64,000 nt of DNA. Origin: Streptomyces sp. A 4/2 (GTDB taxonomy: Bacteria > Actinomycetota > Actinomycetes > Streptomycetales > Streptomycetaceae). The translations under genes were made by a program, and so were the position numbers. Below, piece after piece: positions 17,048 through 25,105 of this stretch. The notes under the pieces are model-generated. The model was not told where the DNA came from. It did no database searches and saw nothing but the letters and a program-made list of their open reading frames with translations. The stretch's first letter is position 1; each line of letters starts with the position of its first letter. The DNA lies in the NCBI RefSeq assembly GCF_940670765.1, contig NZ_CALNVW010000016.1:124001-188000 (forward strand), given 5' to 3'.

Positions 17048-17794
17048 GTGGAGAGCAGGCAAATCCTGGAAGGACGTCAGGGGCGTTCCCTGCTGAGGAA
17101 GGAGGTCAGCGAGGGAATCAAGCGTTACATCCTGGACAACAAGCTCCGTCCGGGAGACCCGCTGCCCACCGAGAGCGAGTTGAGCGCGACACTCGGGGCG
17201 AGCCGGTCGAGCGTGCGCGAGGCCGTCAAGACGCTGGACGCGCTCGATATCGTCGAGGTCAGGCACGGACACGGCACCTACGTCGGACGGCTGAGCCTGT
17301 CCGCACTGGTGGAGGGACTCACCTTCCGCGGCCTGCTCAGCCGCGACGACGATTTCAAGGTCATGTCGGACCTGGTGGACGTGCGCGAGCTCTTCGAACG
17401 TGGCATGGCCGAGCGGATCGTCGCCTCCCTGGACACCGAGCACGTGGACACGCTGTACCGGATCGTCGACGACATGGAACGGTCCGGCAGCGGCGACGGC
17501 ACCGGCTTCGTCGAGGCCGACCGCTCCTTCCACGCCCTACTGGTCGCCCCGCTGGGCAACGAACTCATCGGGCAGTTGTCGCTGGCGTTCTGGGACGTCT
17601 ACACGATCGTGGTGCCCCACCTCGGGGTGATCACCAGCAAGGACGAGGCCGAGACCGTGGCCAATCACCGCAGGATCGTCGACGCCGCCCGCGCCGGTGA
17701 CGTCGACGCCTTCGCGCGCGCCATCGCCGAGCACTACGCGCCGGTGCGGCGACGGGTCGAGGAGGCGCGGGCGGCGGTTCCGGCCGCCGACTGA
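17048..17794 (+). CDS. GntR-family regulator, FadR subfamily (NanR-like role)
   Basis: 248 residues. An N-terminal winged helix (about 13-80; TESELSATLGASRSSVREAV and VEVRHGHGTYVG) is followed by an FCD ligand-binding domain (about 95-235) with the metal/ligand residues DVRELFERG, ADRSFHALL and NHRRIVDAA. GTG 17048 has a purine-rich AAGGAGAGGGG upstream. It is divergent from the transporter operon, and the same operator-like sequence stands before the transporter, esterase and sialidase promoters. It is therefore the probable repressor of all three, with sialic acid or a breakdown product as inducer. Ligand unproven. Confidence 0.88.
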   Translation: MESRQILEGRQGRSLLRKEVSEGIKRYILDNKLRPGDPLPTESELSATLGASRSSVREAVKTLDALDIVEVRHGHGTYVGRLSLSALVEGLTFRGLLSRDDDFKVMSDLVDVRELFERGMAERIVASLDTEHVDTLYRIVDDMERSGSGDGTGFVEADRSFHALLVAPLGNELIGQLSLAFWDVYTIVVPHLGVITSKDEAETVANHRRIVDAARAGDVDAFARAIAEHYAPVRRRVEEARAAVPAAD

Positions 17795-17812
17795 CCCCTT
17801 CCCCTGCCCCTG

Positions 17813-17856
17813 CGGGCCCGGCCCCTCGTCCTGATCTTGACGAGGGGCCGGGCCCG
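17813..17856 (+). terminator. Terminator of the GntR regulator gene
   Basis: A perfect 18-bp stem (17813-17830 with 17839-17856) around an 8-base loop CTGATCTT, starting 18 bases after the regulator stop and followed by TCTTAT. It ends 21 bases before operator site B, so the esterase is transcribed from its own promoter. Confidence 0.85.
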
Positions 17857-17877
17857 TCTTATCGTCACAACCCTCAA

Positions 17878-17890
17878 GACGTCTGACGTC
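17878..17890. promoter_or_regulatory. Operator-like GACGTCTGACGTC, site B upstream of the esterase
   Basis: A 13-bp near-palindrome, GACGTC-T-GACGTC, lies 28 bases before the esterase ATG and is followed by ATATGTCATG. The identical 13-mer occurs on the opposite strand upstream of the sialidase. Confidence 0.72.
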
Positions 17891-17918
17891 ATATGTCATG
17901 GTTGTGGAGGAGTGCCGA

Positions 17919-18881
17919 ATGCCACTGACGGATCTCACACTTGCCGAGTGTCTCGCCTACCGCTCGGAAGCGACCGCTCCAGCGGCCTTCGACACCTTCT
18001 GGGCCGGCACACTCGCCGATTCCAGGCCCGTCGAGCCGGTCTTCACACCGGTGGACAGCGGCCTCAGCCAGATACGCGTCTACGACGTGACCTTCCCGGG
18101 CTTCGACGGCGCCCCGGTCCGCGGCTGGCTCCGCCTTCCCGCCGGGCCGCCGCGCCGACTGGGCTGCGTGGTCGAGTTCCTGGGGTACGGGCGCGGCCGG
18201 GGACTGGCCCACGAGAACCTGCTCTGGCCCGCGGCCGGATTCGCACACCTGGTGATGGACACCCGCGGTCAGGGCTGGTCGTCGGCCCCGGGCTGCACCC
18301 CCGACGAGGGCCCCTCGGGCGTCGGCCCGGTGCCGGGCTTCCTCACCCGGGGCGTGCAGTCACCCGAAACGCACTACTACCGGCGGCTGTACACGGACGC
18401 GGTCCGGTGCGTGGAGGCCGCCCGCAGCCACCCCGAGATCGACCCCGACCGTATCGTCGTCGCCGGGGTCAGCCAGGGCGGCGGCATCACTCTCGCGGTG
18501 TCCGGGCTGGTACCCGGGCTGGCCGGGGTGATGCCCGACGTCCCGTTCCTGTGCGACATGCGCCGCGGGGTGGAGCGTGCCGCGATGCCCCCGTACACCG
18601 AGATCGCCGAGTACCTCCAGCTCAACCGGGACCGCACGCAGAGCGTCTTCGAGACGCTCTCGTACTTCGACGGGGTGCACTTCGCAGCGCGCGCCACCGC
18701 CCCCGCGTTCTTCTCCATCGCGCTGATGGACCCGATCTGCCCGCCGTCGACCTGCTTCGGCGCCTACCACGCGTACGCGGGTCCCAAGCAGGTCGAGGTC
18801 TACGGCTTCAACGGGCACGAGGGCGGCGGTGAACACCACCGGGCGCTGCAACTCGCCTGGGTGCGGGAGCTGATCGGCTGA
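17919..18881 (+). CDS. Cytosolic CE7-family acetyl esterase (acetyl xylan esterase/cephalosporin C deacetylase fold)
   Basis: 320 residues, the normal CE7 length, with no signal peptide. The catalytic triad is visible at family positions: Ser185 in VAGVSQGGG, Asp271 in ALMDPICPPST and His300 in GFNGHEGGG. The RGQGWSS motif (116-122) is the CE7 oxyanion signature. Relatives remove acetyl groups from small sugars and cephalosporin C. ATG 17919 follows GGAGGAG with a six-base gap. The sialic-acid-type operator in its promoter suggests it deacetylates imported O-acetylated sialic acids, which is inference. Confidence 0.88.
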   Translation: MPLTDLTLAECLAYRSEATAPAAFDTFWAGTLADSRPVEPVFTPVDSGLSQIRVYDVTFPGFDGAPVRGWLRLPAGPPRRLGCVVEFLGYGRGRGLAHENLLWPAAGFAHLVMDTRGQGWSSAPGCTPDEGPSGVGPVPGFLTRGVQSPETHYYRRLYTDAVRCVEAARSHPEIDPDRIVVAGVSQGGGITLAVSGLVPGLAGVMPDVPFLCDMRRGVERAAMPPYTEIAEYLQLNRDRTQSVFETLSYFDGVHFAARATAPAFFSIALMDPICPPSTCFGAYHAYAGPKQVEVYGFNGHEGGGEHHRALQLAWVRELIG

Positions 18882-18909
18882 TCACGCCTCCTTCCCGGCG
18901 CCGCCGGTG

Positions 18910-20007
18910 TCAGCCCAGAGCGGCCAGTACGTCAGTGACCCGGCCGCTGAACACGGGCGCATTGGCGGCGCCGTTGCACTGGGTCCCCACCACGCGTACC
19001 GGCGCGGTTCCGGTGCAGGTGACCGTCAGGTTCGACAGGGTGCAGCCGGACAGCAGCCAGCCGGTGCCCGCGAGGTCGGTGGCCCGGATGTCGGTGTACC
19101 AGAGCGTGTTGCCGGTGAAGGTCGGCGGCAGCAGTCCGTTCACGACGATGCCGGAGCCCGGATCCAGCGCCGAACCGCCCACCGGGAAGGCCGCGTTGGC
19201 GCTCCACAGGGCTTTCGCCCCGCCGTTGGAGTGGTTGAACGTGTTGCCGCTCAGGGTTCCGTGGTTCCAGTTGTCCGAGGTCAGGGACCCGTACGGGCTG
19301 GTGCGGGCGAACGAGTAGTAGGCGCCGTAACAGCCCATCACCGAGTTGTCGTTGATCGTCCAGTTGCCCGACGAGTTCCAGATGGCGAGCCGGCAGTAGG
19401 TGAAGGTGTTGTCGCTGAGGACCGAGTACTCGCAGCGGTCGGCGATCGAGACGCCGAAGTAGCAGCGGTCGAAGGTGTTGCCCCGCAGTTTGGACCGGTA
19501 GGCGAAGTAGTCGTCGCTCGCCGACCCGGTGACCGCGATCCCCGCTCCACGCCAGTGGGTGAAGTCGCAGTCGAGGACGCGGGTGTTGGTGCAGCGGTCC
19601 AGCCGGAGGCCGACGTGGCCGAAGGAGGCCGCCGAGCCCAGCGGGTCGGCGGTCCTGCCGAGGAAGGTGATGCCGGTGAGTGTGATGTTGCTCCGGCCGG
19701 TGGCCTTCAGCGCACCGATCGTGTCCCCGGTGACGGTGACGGTTGCCCCGTTGCCCACGATCCGGCAGCCGTCGGGCAGTTCGACCGTGGCGGACAGGGT
19801 GTAGGTGGCGCCGGGTACCAGCTGGACCTGCGGGGTCGCGGCCAGTACGGACGCCCAGTCGGCGCCCACGGCCAGCACCGGGAGGCCCGTCGCCGCTGTC
19901 GCGGCGCTCGCGGGGGTGGCCGGTGCCAGCGCGGTCACGGTACCTGCTGCCGCGACGGCGGCCAGCGCCCTGCGAGTGAGCGACGGACCGCCCGATGCCG
20001 GATTCAT
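18910..20007 (-). CDS. Secreted right-handed beta-helix protein
   Basis: 365 residues. A Tat-like signal (SLTRRALAAVAAAGTVTALA, 9-28) leads into a parallel beta-helix with short repeated turns: NITLTGITFLG, NTRVLDCDF, SKLRGNTFDRCYFGVSIADR, YSVLSDNTFTYCRLAIWNSSG and GTLSGNTFNHSN. Such folds are found in pectate-lyase-like polysaccharide lyases, epimerases and tail-spike depolymerases. I see no catalytic motif that fixes the reaction. It lies 50 bases downstream of the sialidase on the same strand and probably shares its transcript and regulator, suggesting action on a sialylated glycan. Confidence 0.8.
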   Translation of the reverse strand: MNPASGGPSLTRRALAAVAAAGTVTALAPATPASAATAATGLPVLAVGADWASVLAATPQVQLVPGATYTLSATVELPDGCRIVGNGATVTVTGDTIGALKATGRSNITLTGITFLGRTADPLGSAASFGHVGLRLDRCTNTRVLDCDFTHWRGAGIAVTGSASDDYFAYRSKLRGNTFDRCYFGVSIADRCEYSVLSDNTFTYCRLAIWNSSGNWTINDNSVMGCYGAYYSFARTSPYGSLTSDNWNHGTLSGNTFNHSNGGAKALWSANAAFPVGGSALDPGSGIVVNGLLPPTFTGNTLWYTDIRATDLAGTGWLLSGCTLSNLTVTCTGTAPVRVVGTQCNGAANAPVFSGRVTDVLAALG

Positions 20008-20057
20008 GTCTGCTGCAACTCCTCTGTTTCGTGCGGTGGCGTGGTGCGGGGACGGGG

Positions 20058-21902
20058 TCAGGACTGCTGGGCCCAGTCGAGTGTGAAGCTGCTGAACACG
20101 ATGCCGCCGGTGGCGCCGATCTCGTACAGGTCACCGATCGACCCGTTGCCGAGTACCGCCGTGGTCGAGTAGCCGGCCTCGCCGGACTTGATCAGCACCT
20201 GGTGCGGCCAGGTCACCCCGTCGTCCTTGCTCACCCGTACGGTCAGCTCGCTGCGGCCGGTGGACGCGTTGTTGCTCTGCAGGGCGACAGCGGTCCTGGT
20301 GGGGTAACCGCTCGCTGAGACGTCGGTGGGCTTGAGGTAGGAGAGCTCGTCGGAGTTGCAGCCCGGGTCGATCAGACCGGAGTTCCAGGCCGTGCCGAAG
20401 GCGCCCGCGACGTCGGTACCCGCGGCGGTGTCGGCGGCCGTGGCGTACCAGCGGTTGCCGCCGCTGTTGGAGCGCAGGTTCTGTACGACCTGACCGGTGC
20501 TGCGCTGGATCGCCTTGTTCTCGTTCACTCCGGTCCCGGCCGAGGCACCCGCGTGCCAGGTGACGCCGTGGTCGTCGGAGTAGATGTTGCCGGCGTGGTC
20601 GACGCCCGCCTCGTTGTAGACGATCGGCTGCACCAGCCGGCCGCTCGACAGTTGGATGCCGTGTCCGGACGAGGCGAACATACCTGCCCACGAGACGCTC
20701 TTGACCTGCGGGTTCAGGTCGACCGGGGCGCTCCAGGTGGCGCCGTTGTCGGTGGAGCTGATGTAGCGGATGTGCATCGCGGTCTTGTCGGTCGCGGAGT
20801 TGGAGCCCGCCTTGGATCCGTAGTAGCCGACGCCGGGCGCGGGTGCGTAGTTGATGAAGGCGTACACCTTGCCGTTGGGACCGGCCGAGCGGTCGACCAG
20901 CAGGCTGCTGTCCCCGTACCCCTCGGTGGTGGTGTCCGTGTGGGCGACGGTGGACGCGGGGGTCCAGCTGGCGCCGCCGTCGGTGCTGCGCCGCATCGCC
21001 ACCTGGATGTTGTTGCTGGCGCCGCCGAGGTCGGCGGCGGAGTCGACCCGGGCGTCGGTCATGGCGATGATCGTGCCGTTGTTGGTGACGGCCATCGACG
21101 GGATACGGACCGACACCGCGGTGCCGGTGTAGCTCTCGTACCCGGTACCGGCCGCGTTCCGGCGGTTCATCCCGGAGATCGGCGTTCCGGCGGAGGTGCT
21201 GGTCCGGGCCTCGAACAGGGTCTGTGTGTTCATCCCCGGGGTACCCACGCCCAGGCCGCAGGTCGCGGTGCCGCTCTCGGTGCGGTCGAAGCCGGTGGCC
21301 GTCGTGTGGAGGCTGTAGGCGGCGCCGTTGGCCACCGTCCAGTAGAGCGAGTCGTCCGAACTGTGCGCCGCGACGGTACGGGTCCAGGGCGAACCGGAGC
21401 GTCCCGGCCACGCGACGGTGAACGTCTTCGCCGCGTCCGACCTGTTGACCAGGGTGAGCTTGAGCCGGTGGGTCGCGGGCAGCGAGCCGTCCGTGTTGCG
21501 CGGGCACTCGGTGCTCACCTGTGCGGCCATGGACGTGCTGCAGTTCAGCGTGCCCGCGGTGGTGTTGTCCAGCCCCTGGGGGGTGGTGGTGTGGAACGAG
21601 TAGTCCGTACCACTGGGCTTCGTGAAGTACAGGTCGCTGCGGTCACCGGCAGCCACCGCGCTGGTCCAGGTACCGGCGCCCGGCCAGGTGACGGTGAAGG
21701 TCGTCGCGGCCGAGGTGGGGTTGAGCAGGACCACCCGGATCCGGCTGCTCGTGCAGTCCTGGCTGACCACGACCGACTGACTGCCGGTCGCGGCGGAAGC
21801 GGGGGCCGTCGTCACCAGCGAGGTACCGGCCACCGCAGTCAGTCCCAGCAGACCAACAGCCCAGCGGCGCATGGGTGTTGCCGCTCTCCACGTCAATGCC
21901 AT
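20058..21902 (-). CDS. Secreted exo-alpha-sialidase (BNR/Asp-box, GH33-like)
   Basis: 614 residues. A signal peptide ends about residue 37 (APASAA). Two tandem Ig-like domains follow (about 44-125 and 130-215; each has FTV-WPG and a YSFHTT/YSLHTT strand), then a six-bladed sialidase propeller. The propeller shows VRIPSM (265-270, the RIP motif) and four Asp boxes: STDGGASW (306-313), STDNGATW (383-390), SDDHGVTW (442-449) and SKDDGVTW (558-565). It ends AGYSTTAVLGNGSIGDLYE, the usual place of the catalytic Tyr. ATG 21902 has AAGGAG 11 bases upstream; ATG 21872 is an alternative. Confidence 0.88.
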   Translation of the reverse strand: MALTWRAATPMRRWAVGLLGLTAVAGTSLVTTAPASAATGSQSVVVSQDCTSSRIRVVLLNPTSAATTFTVTWPGAGTWTSAVAAGDRSDLYFTKPSGTDYSFHTTTPQGLDNTTAGTLNCSTSMAAQVSTECPRNTDGSLPATHRLKLTLVNRSDAAKTFTVAWPGRSGSPWTRTVAAHSSDDSLYWTVANGAAYSLHTTATGFDRTESGTATCGLGVGTPGMNTQTLFEARTSTSAGTPISGMNRRNAAGTGYESYTGTAVSVRIPSMAVTNNGTIIAMTDARVDSAADLGGASNNIQVAMRRSTDGGASWTPASTVAHTDTTTEGYGDSSLLVDRSAGPNGKVYAFINYAPAPGVGYYGSKAGSNSATDKTAMHIRYISSTDNGATWSAPVDLNPQVKSVSWAGMFASSGHGIQLSSGRLVQPIVYNEAGVDHAGNIYSDDHGVTWHAGASAGTGVNENKAIQRSTGQVVQNLRSNSGGNRWYATAADTAAGTDVAGAFGTAWNSGLIDPGCNSDELSYLKPTDVSASGYPTRTAVALQSNNASTGRSELTVRVSKDDGVTWPHQVLIKSGEAGYSTTAVLGNGSIGDLYEIGATGGIVFSSFTLDWAQQS

Positions 21903-21956
21903 CAGCTCGAACACTCCTTGGTGCGAGAGGGGGGATTGGCAGAACACCTGACGAAG

Positions 21957-21969
21957 GACGTCAGACGTC
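21957..21969. promoter_or_regulatory. Operator-like GACGTCTGACGTC (minus strand), site C upstream of the sialidase
   Basis: Identical to the esterase site when read on the sialidase strand, 55-67 bases before its ATG and preceded by TGCAT. Three occurrences within 5 kb, all in promoters of functionally linked genes, make a chance match unlikely. Confidence 0.72.
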
Positions 21970-22146
21970 ATGCATCAAGTGGTCGAGACCTTAGGAGTGG
22001 TCGCACAGAGGCGTCAATAGCCTGTACGCAGCTGCCATTTGCCCCGGACACGGGGAGCGGCCCCGCGGACGAGGCCGCGAGGCCGCAGGAAAAGCTCGGG
22101 CGGGCCTTCCCGCGACAGCCCTGAGGGCCGCGCCGGAAGCGCCGGG

Positions 22147-23025
22147 TCAGCCGAGTGAGAAGACCGATGCCAGCGTGCGCCACCCGTCGCGCGGCAGGTC
22201 CGTAGCGCGGTCGCCCTCCAGCACCTGGAGGGCGACATGGTCCGCGCCCGCAGACCGGTACTCTTCCACCCGGGCCCGCACGGTTTCCGGACCGCCCAGC
22301 GCGAACAGCGCGTCCAGGAGCCGGTTGCTGCCGCCGTCGGTGAAGTCGCTCGCGTCGAAGCCGAGCCGGACCAGGTTGTCGGTGTAGTTGGGCAGTTGCA
22401 GATACATGGCGAGCGTGCCCCTGGCGACGGTTCGCGCCCGGTCCAGGTCCGGGTCGAGTACGACCTTGAGCTCCGGCGCGAGGAGCGCGTCCGGGCCGAG
22501 CGCCGAGCGGGCCTGTGCCGTGTGCTCCGCGGTGACCAGATAGGGGTGCGCGCCGGCGGCCCGCCCGGCGGACAGCTTCAGCATCTTCGGGCCGAGCGCC
22601 GCCAGTACCCGGCGCTCCGCAGGGACCGGGTGGGCCGCGGCGTCCAGCGCGTCGAGGTAGGAGACCATCGCGGAATACGGCCGCGCGTACTGCGGGGCGA
22701 GCGCGTCGTGACTGACCCCCAGCCCCAGGACGAACTGGCCCGGGTGGCTCTTCTCGATCCGCTCGAACCGGTCCGCGACATCGGCCGCCCGGTGCTGCCA
22801 GATGCTCAGGATCCCGGTCGCCACCGTGATCCGCCGGGTCGCTCCGACGACCTGCGCCGCCTGGTCGACGGACGGGCTGCCACCGATCCAGATCGTGCCG
22901 TAACCGAGCTCGTCCAACTCGGCCACGGCGTCGTCCACTTCGCCGCGGCGGCCGGGATCCGTGGGGTGCAGGGCCGAACTCCAGATACCGATACTGCCGA
23001 AACGGGCGTGCGCGTCAGAGGTCAT
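22147..23025 (-). CDS. LLM-class F420-dependent oxidoreductase (TIGR03620-like)
   Basis: 292 residues with the luciferase-like barrel of actinobacterial F420-dependent oxidoreductases: FGSIGIWSSALHP, ELDELGYGTIWIGGSP, ITVATGILSIWQ and HPGQFVLGLGVSH. These enzymes transfer hydride between coenzyme F420 and diverse substrates. ATG 23025 begins the conserved region. It is the last of three leftward oxidoreductase genes but is separated from the FMN reductase by 29 bases; they may be cotranscribed. Substrate unknown. Confidence 0.85.
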   Translation of the reverse strand: MTSDAHARFGSIGIWSSALHPTDPGRRGEVDDAVAELDELGYGTIWIGGSPSVDQAAQVVGATRRITVATGILSIWQHRAADVADRFERIEKSHPGQFVLGLGVSHDALAPQYARPYSAMVSYLDALDAAAHPVPAERRVLAALGPKMLKLSAGRAAGAHPYLVTAEHTAQARSALGPDALLAPELKVVLDPDLDRARTVARGTLAMYLQLPNYTDNLVRLGFDASDFTDGGSNRLLDALFALGGPETVRARVEEYRSAGADHVALQVLEGDRATDLPRDGWRTLASVFSLG

Positions 23026-23054
23026 GGAGGCCCCAACGCGCCCCGTCCCGCGGG

Positions 23055-23747
23055 TTATTCCAGTACGTCCTGCCTGTCACCCGGCCGGCCCAGGACCGTT
23101 CCGGATCCGGCGCTCGCGGGCCGGTCGGCGCGCAGGCCTGCCAGCTGCTGCGCGAACGGCAGCATGCTCTCGTACGCGTCCTCGGCGCCGCCGACCGCGG
23201 CCCGGCCCGCCATCAGGGCGGCCAGTTCCCGCCCGGCCCGCGCGATGCGCCCCGGCAGGTGTTCGGTCTGCGCGTCACCGTCCGAGCCCCAGTCCTCCGA
23301 AGCCGCGTAGACGGCCGTGGGGACGACCACCGCCCGCAGATAGGAGAAGAGCGGGCGCAGCGCGTGTTCCAGTACCAGCGAGTGACGTGCGGTACCGCCG
23401 GTCGCCGCCACGAGGACGGGCTTCCCGGTGAGCGCGGTGTTGTCGATCAGGTCGAAGAACGACTTGAACAGCCCGCTGTACGAGGCGGTGAAGACCGGCG
23501 TCACCGCGATCAGGCCGTCGGCCTCCGTCACCGCGTCGATGGCGTCGCGCAGGGCCGGGTTCGGGAAGCCGGTCACCAGATGGTTGGCGATGGCGGTCGC
23601 CAGATCGCGCACCTCGACGACCCGCACCTCGACCTCCGCGTCGGGGAGCTGCGCCGTGGTGGCCTCGGCCAGCCGGTCGGCCAGCAGCCTGGTCGACGAC
23701 GGCCGGCTGAGGCCGGCGGACACGGCTACGAGCTTCAGGGGCGTCAT
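23055..23747 (-). CDS. LLM-partnered NADPH-dependent FMN reductase (CE1759 family)
   Basis: 230 residues, a flavodoxin-like FMN reductase: LVAVSAGLSRPSSTRLLADRL phosphate loop, GLIAVTPVFTASYSGLFKSFFDLID and LVAATGGTARHSL. The family is normally encoded beside a luciferase-like monooxygenase, and here its ATG overlaps the stop of that gene by 4 bases. It presumably supplies reduced FMN to the partner. The C-terminal 20 residues are a low-complexity tail. Confidence 0.88.
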   Translation of the reverse strand: MTPLKLVAVSAGLSRPSSTRLLADRLAEATTAQLPDAEVEVRVVEVRDLATAIANHLVTGFPNPALRDAIDAVTEADGLIAVTPVFTASYSGLFKSFFDLIDNTALTGKPVLVAATGGTARHSLVLEHALRPLFSYLRAVVVPTAVYAASEDWGSDGDAQTEHLPGRIARAGRELAALMAGRAAVGGAEDAYESMLPFAQQLAGLRADRPASAGSGTVLGRPGDRQDVLE

Positions 23748-24886
23748 GCCGTCACCTCCGTGTTCTTCCCGCCGGACGCTCCCGCGCCCGGCCTGCTCGA
23801 TTCGGACGCGCTCGCGTCACGTGCGGCGACGAGCGCCGCGTGGGTGGGACCGTCCGGCACCTCGGCCGGGCGGCCCTTGGCGAATTCCTCGCGCAGGACG
23901 GGGACGACCTCCTCGCCGAGGATGTCGAGCTGTTCGAGCACGGTCTTCAGCGGCAGGCCGGCGTGGTCCATCAGGAACAGCTGACGCTGGTAGTCGCCGA
24001 AGGAGTCACGGAAGGCCAGCGTCTTCTCGATGACCTCCTGCGGGCTGCCCACGGTCAGCGGCGTCTCCTCGGTGAACTCCTCCAGCGAGGGGCCGTGCCC
24101 GTACACCGGCGCGTTGTCGAAGTACGGACGGAACTCACGTACGGCGTCCTGCGAGTTCTTCCGCATGAACACCTGCCCGCCGAGCCCCACGGTCGCCTCC
24201 TGCGGCGTCCCGTGCCCGTAGAAGGCGAAGCGCTCGCGGTAGAACTTGATCAGCCGCTTGAAGTGGTCCTTGGGCCAGAAGATGTTGTTCGCGAAGAAGC
24301 CGTCTCCGTAGTAGGCGGCCTGCTCGGCGATCTCCGGGCTGCGGATCGAGCCGTGCCAGACGAAGGGCGGCACACCGTCGAGCGGCCGGGGTGTGGCGGT
24401 GAAACTCTGGAGCGGCGTACGGAACTTGCCCTCCCAGTTCACGACGTCCTTGCGCCACAGCTCGTGCAGCAGCGCGTAGTTCTCCACGGCGAGCGGGATG
24501 CCCTGCCGGATGTCCTGCCCGAACCACGGGTACACCGGTCCGGTGTTGCCGCGCCCCATCATCAGGTCGACGCGGCCGTCGGCCAGGTGCTGGAGCATCG
24601 CGTAGTCCTCGGCGATCTTCACCGGGTCGTTCGTCGTGATGAGGGTGGTCGAGGTAGAGAGGATGATGTTCTCGGTCCGGGCCGCGATGTGGCCCAGCAT
24701 GGTCGTGGGGGACGACGGGACGAACGGCGGGTTGTGGTGCTCGCCGGTCGCGAAGACGTCCAGCCCGACCTCCTCCGCCTTGAGCGCGATGGCGACCATC
24801 GCCTTGATCCGCTCGTGCTCGGACGGCGTCTTCCCCGTGGTCGGGTCGGTCGTGACGTCTCCGACGGTGAAGATCCCGAACTGCAT
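23744..24886 (-). CDS. LLM-class flavin-dependent monooxygenase (CE1758 family)
   Basis: 380 residues of the bacterial luciferase superfamily: MQFGIFTVGDVT, VGLDVFATGEHHNPPFVPSS, IILSTSTTLITTNDPVKIAEDYAMLQHL and DLMMGRGNTGPVYPWFGQD. It is the large subunit of the two-gene LLM duo with the FMN reductase downstream (4-base overlap), likely oxidising or desulfonating a small organic substrate. ATG 24886 has GAGAGGTGAG upstream; an upstream in-frame ATG lacks family similarity. The last 30 residues are Ser/Gly-rich. Confidence 0.88.
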   Translation of the reverse strand: MQFGIFTVGDVTTDPTTGKTPSEHERIKAMVAIALKAEEVGLDVFATGEHHNPPFVPSSPTTMLGHIAARTENIILSTSTTLITTNDPVKIAEDYAMLQHLADGRVDLMMGRGNTGPVYPWFGQDIRQGIPLAVENYALLHELWRKDVVNWEGKFRTPLQSFTATPRPLDGVPPFVWHGSIRSPEIAEQAAYYGDGFFANNIFWPKDHFKRLIKFYRERFAFYGHGTPQEATVGLGGQVFMRKNSQDAVREFRPYFDNAPVYGHGPSLEEFTEETPLTVGSPQEVIEKTLAFRDSFGDYQRQLFLMDHAGLPLKTVLEQLDILGEEVVPVLREEFAKGRPAEVPDGPTHAALVAARDASASESSRPGAGASGGKNTEVTA

Positions 24887-24918
24887 CGCACTCACCTCTC
24901 GAAGCCCTGAAGTCATTA

Positions 24919-24932
24919 GTTGAATGTTGAAC
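24919..24932. promoter_or_regulatory. 7-bp direct repeats in the LLM duo promoter
   Basis: GTTGAAT and GTTGAAC stand head to tail, followed by TGAAT, in an AT-rich patch 33-46 bases before the monooxygenase start. On the gene strand, TTGTAC (24938-24943) could be a -35 box. A MarR- or TetR-like operator is possible. Confidence 0.4.
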
Positions 24933-25105
24933 TGAATCGTACAACGGTGGACCCTCCACCTGTATTCCGGCCCCGTATTCCGGCCCCCGCGATCAGCCAC
25001 TGTTCATCCGGGTGACCCTCCGTACCCTCCGCCCGTCCGGCGCCGTTGGCACGCCGACAGTCCGGGCGGCGCCCGGGAGACAGTCCACGGGAGAGGGAGT
25101 CACTG

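Noticed and set aside
20553..22124. A 523-codon plus-strand frame opposite the sialidase
   Set aside because: Gly/Val/Arg/Asp-rich antisense frame; the sialidase Asp boxes on the other strand are unambiguous.
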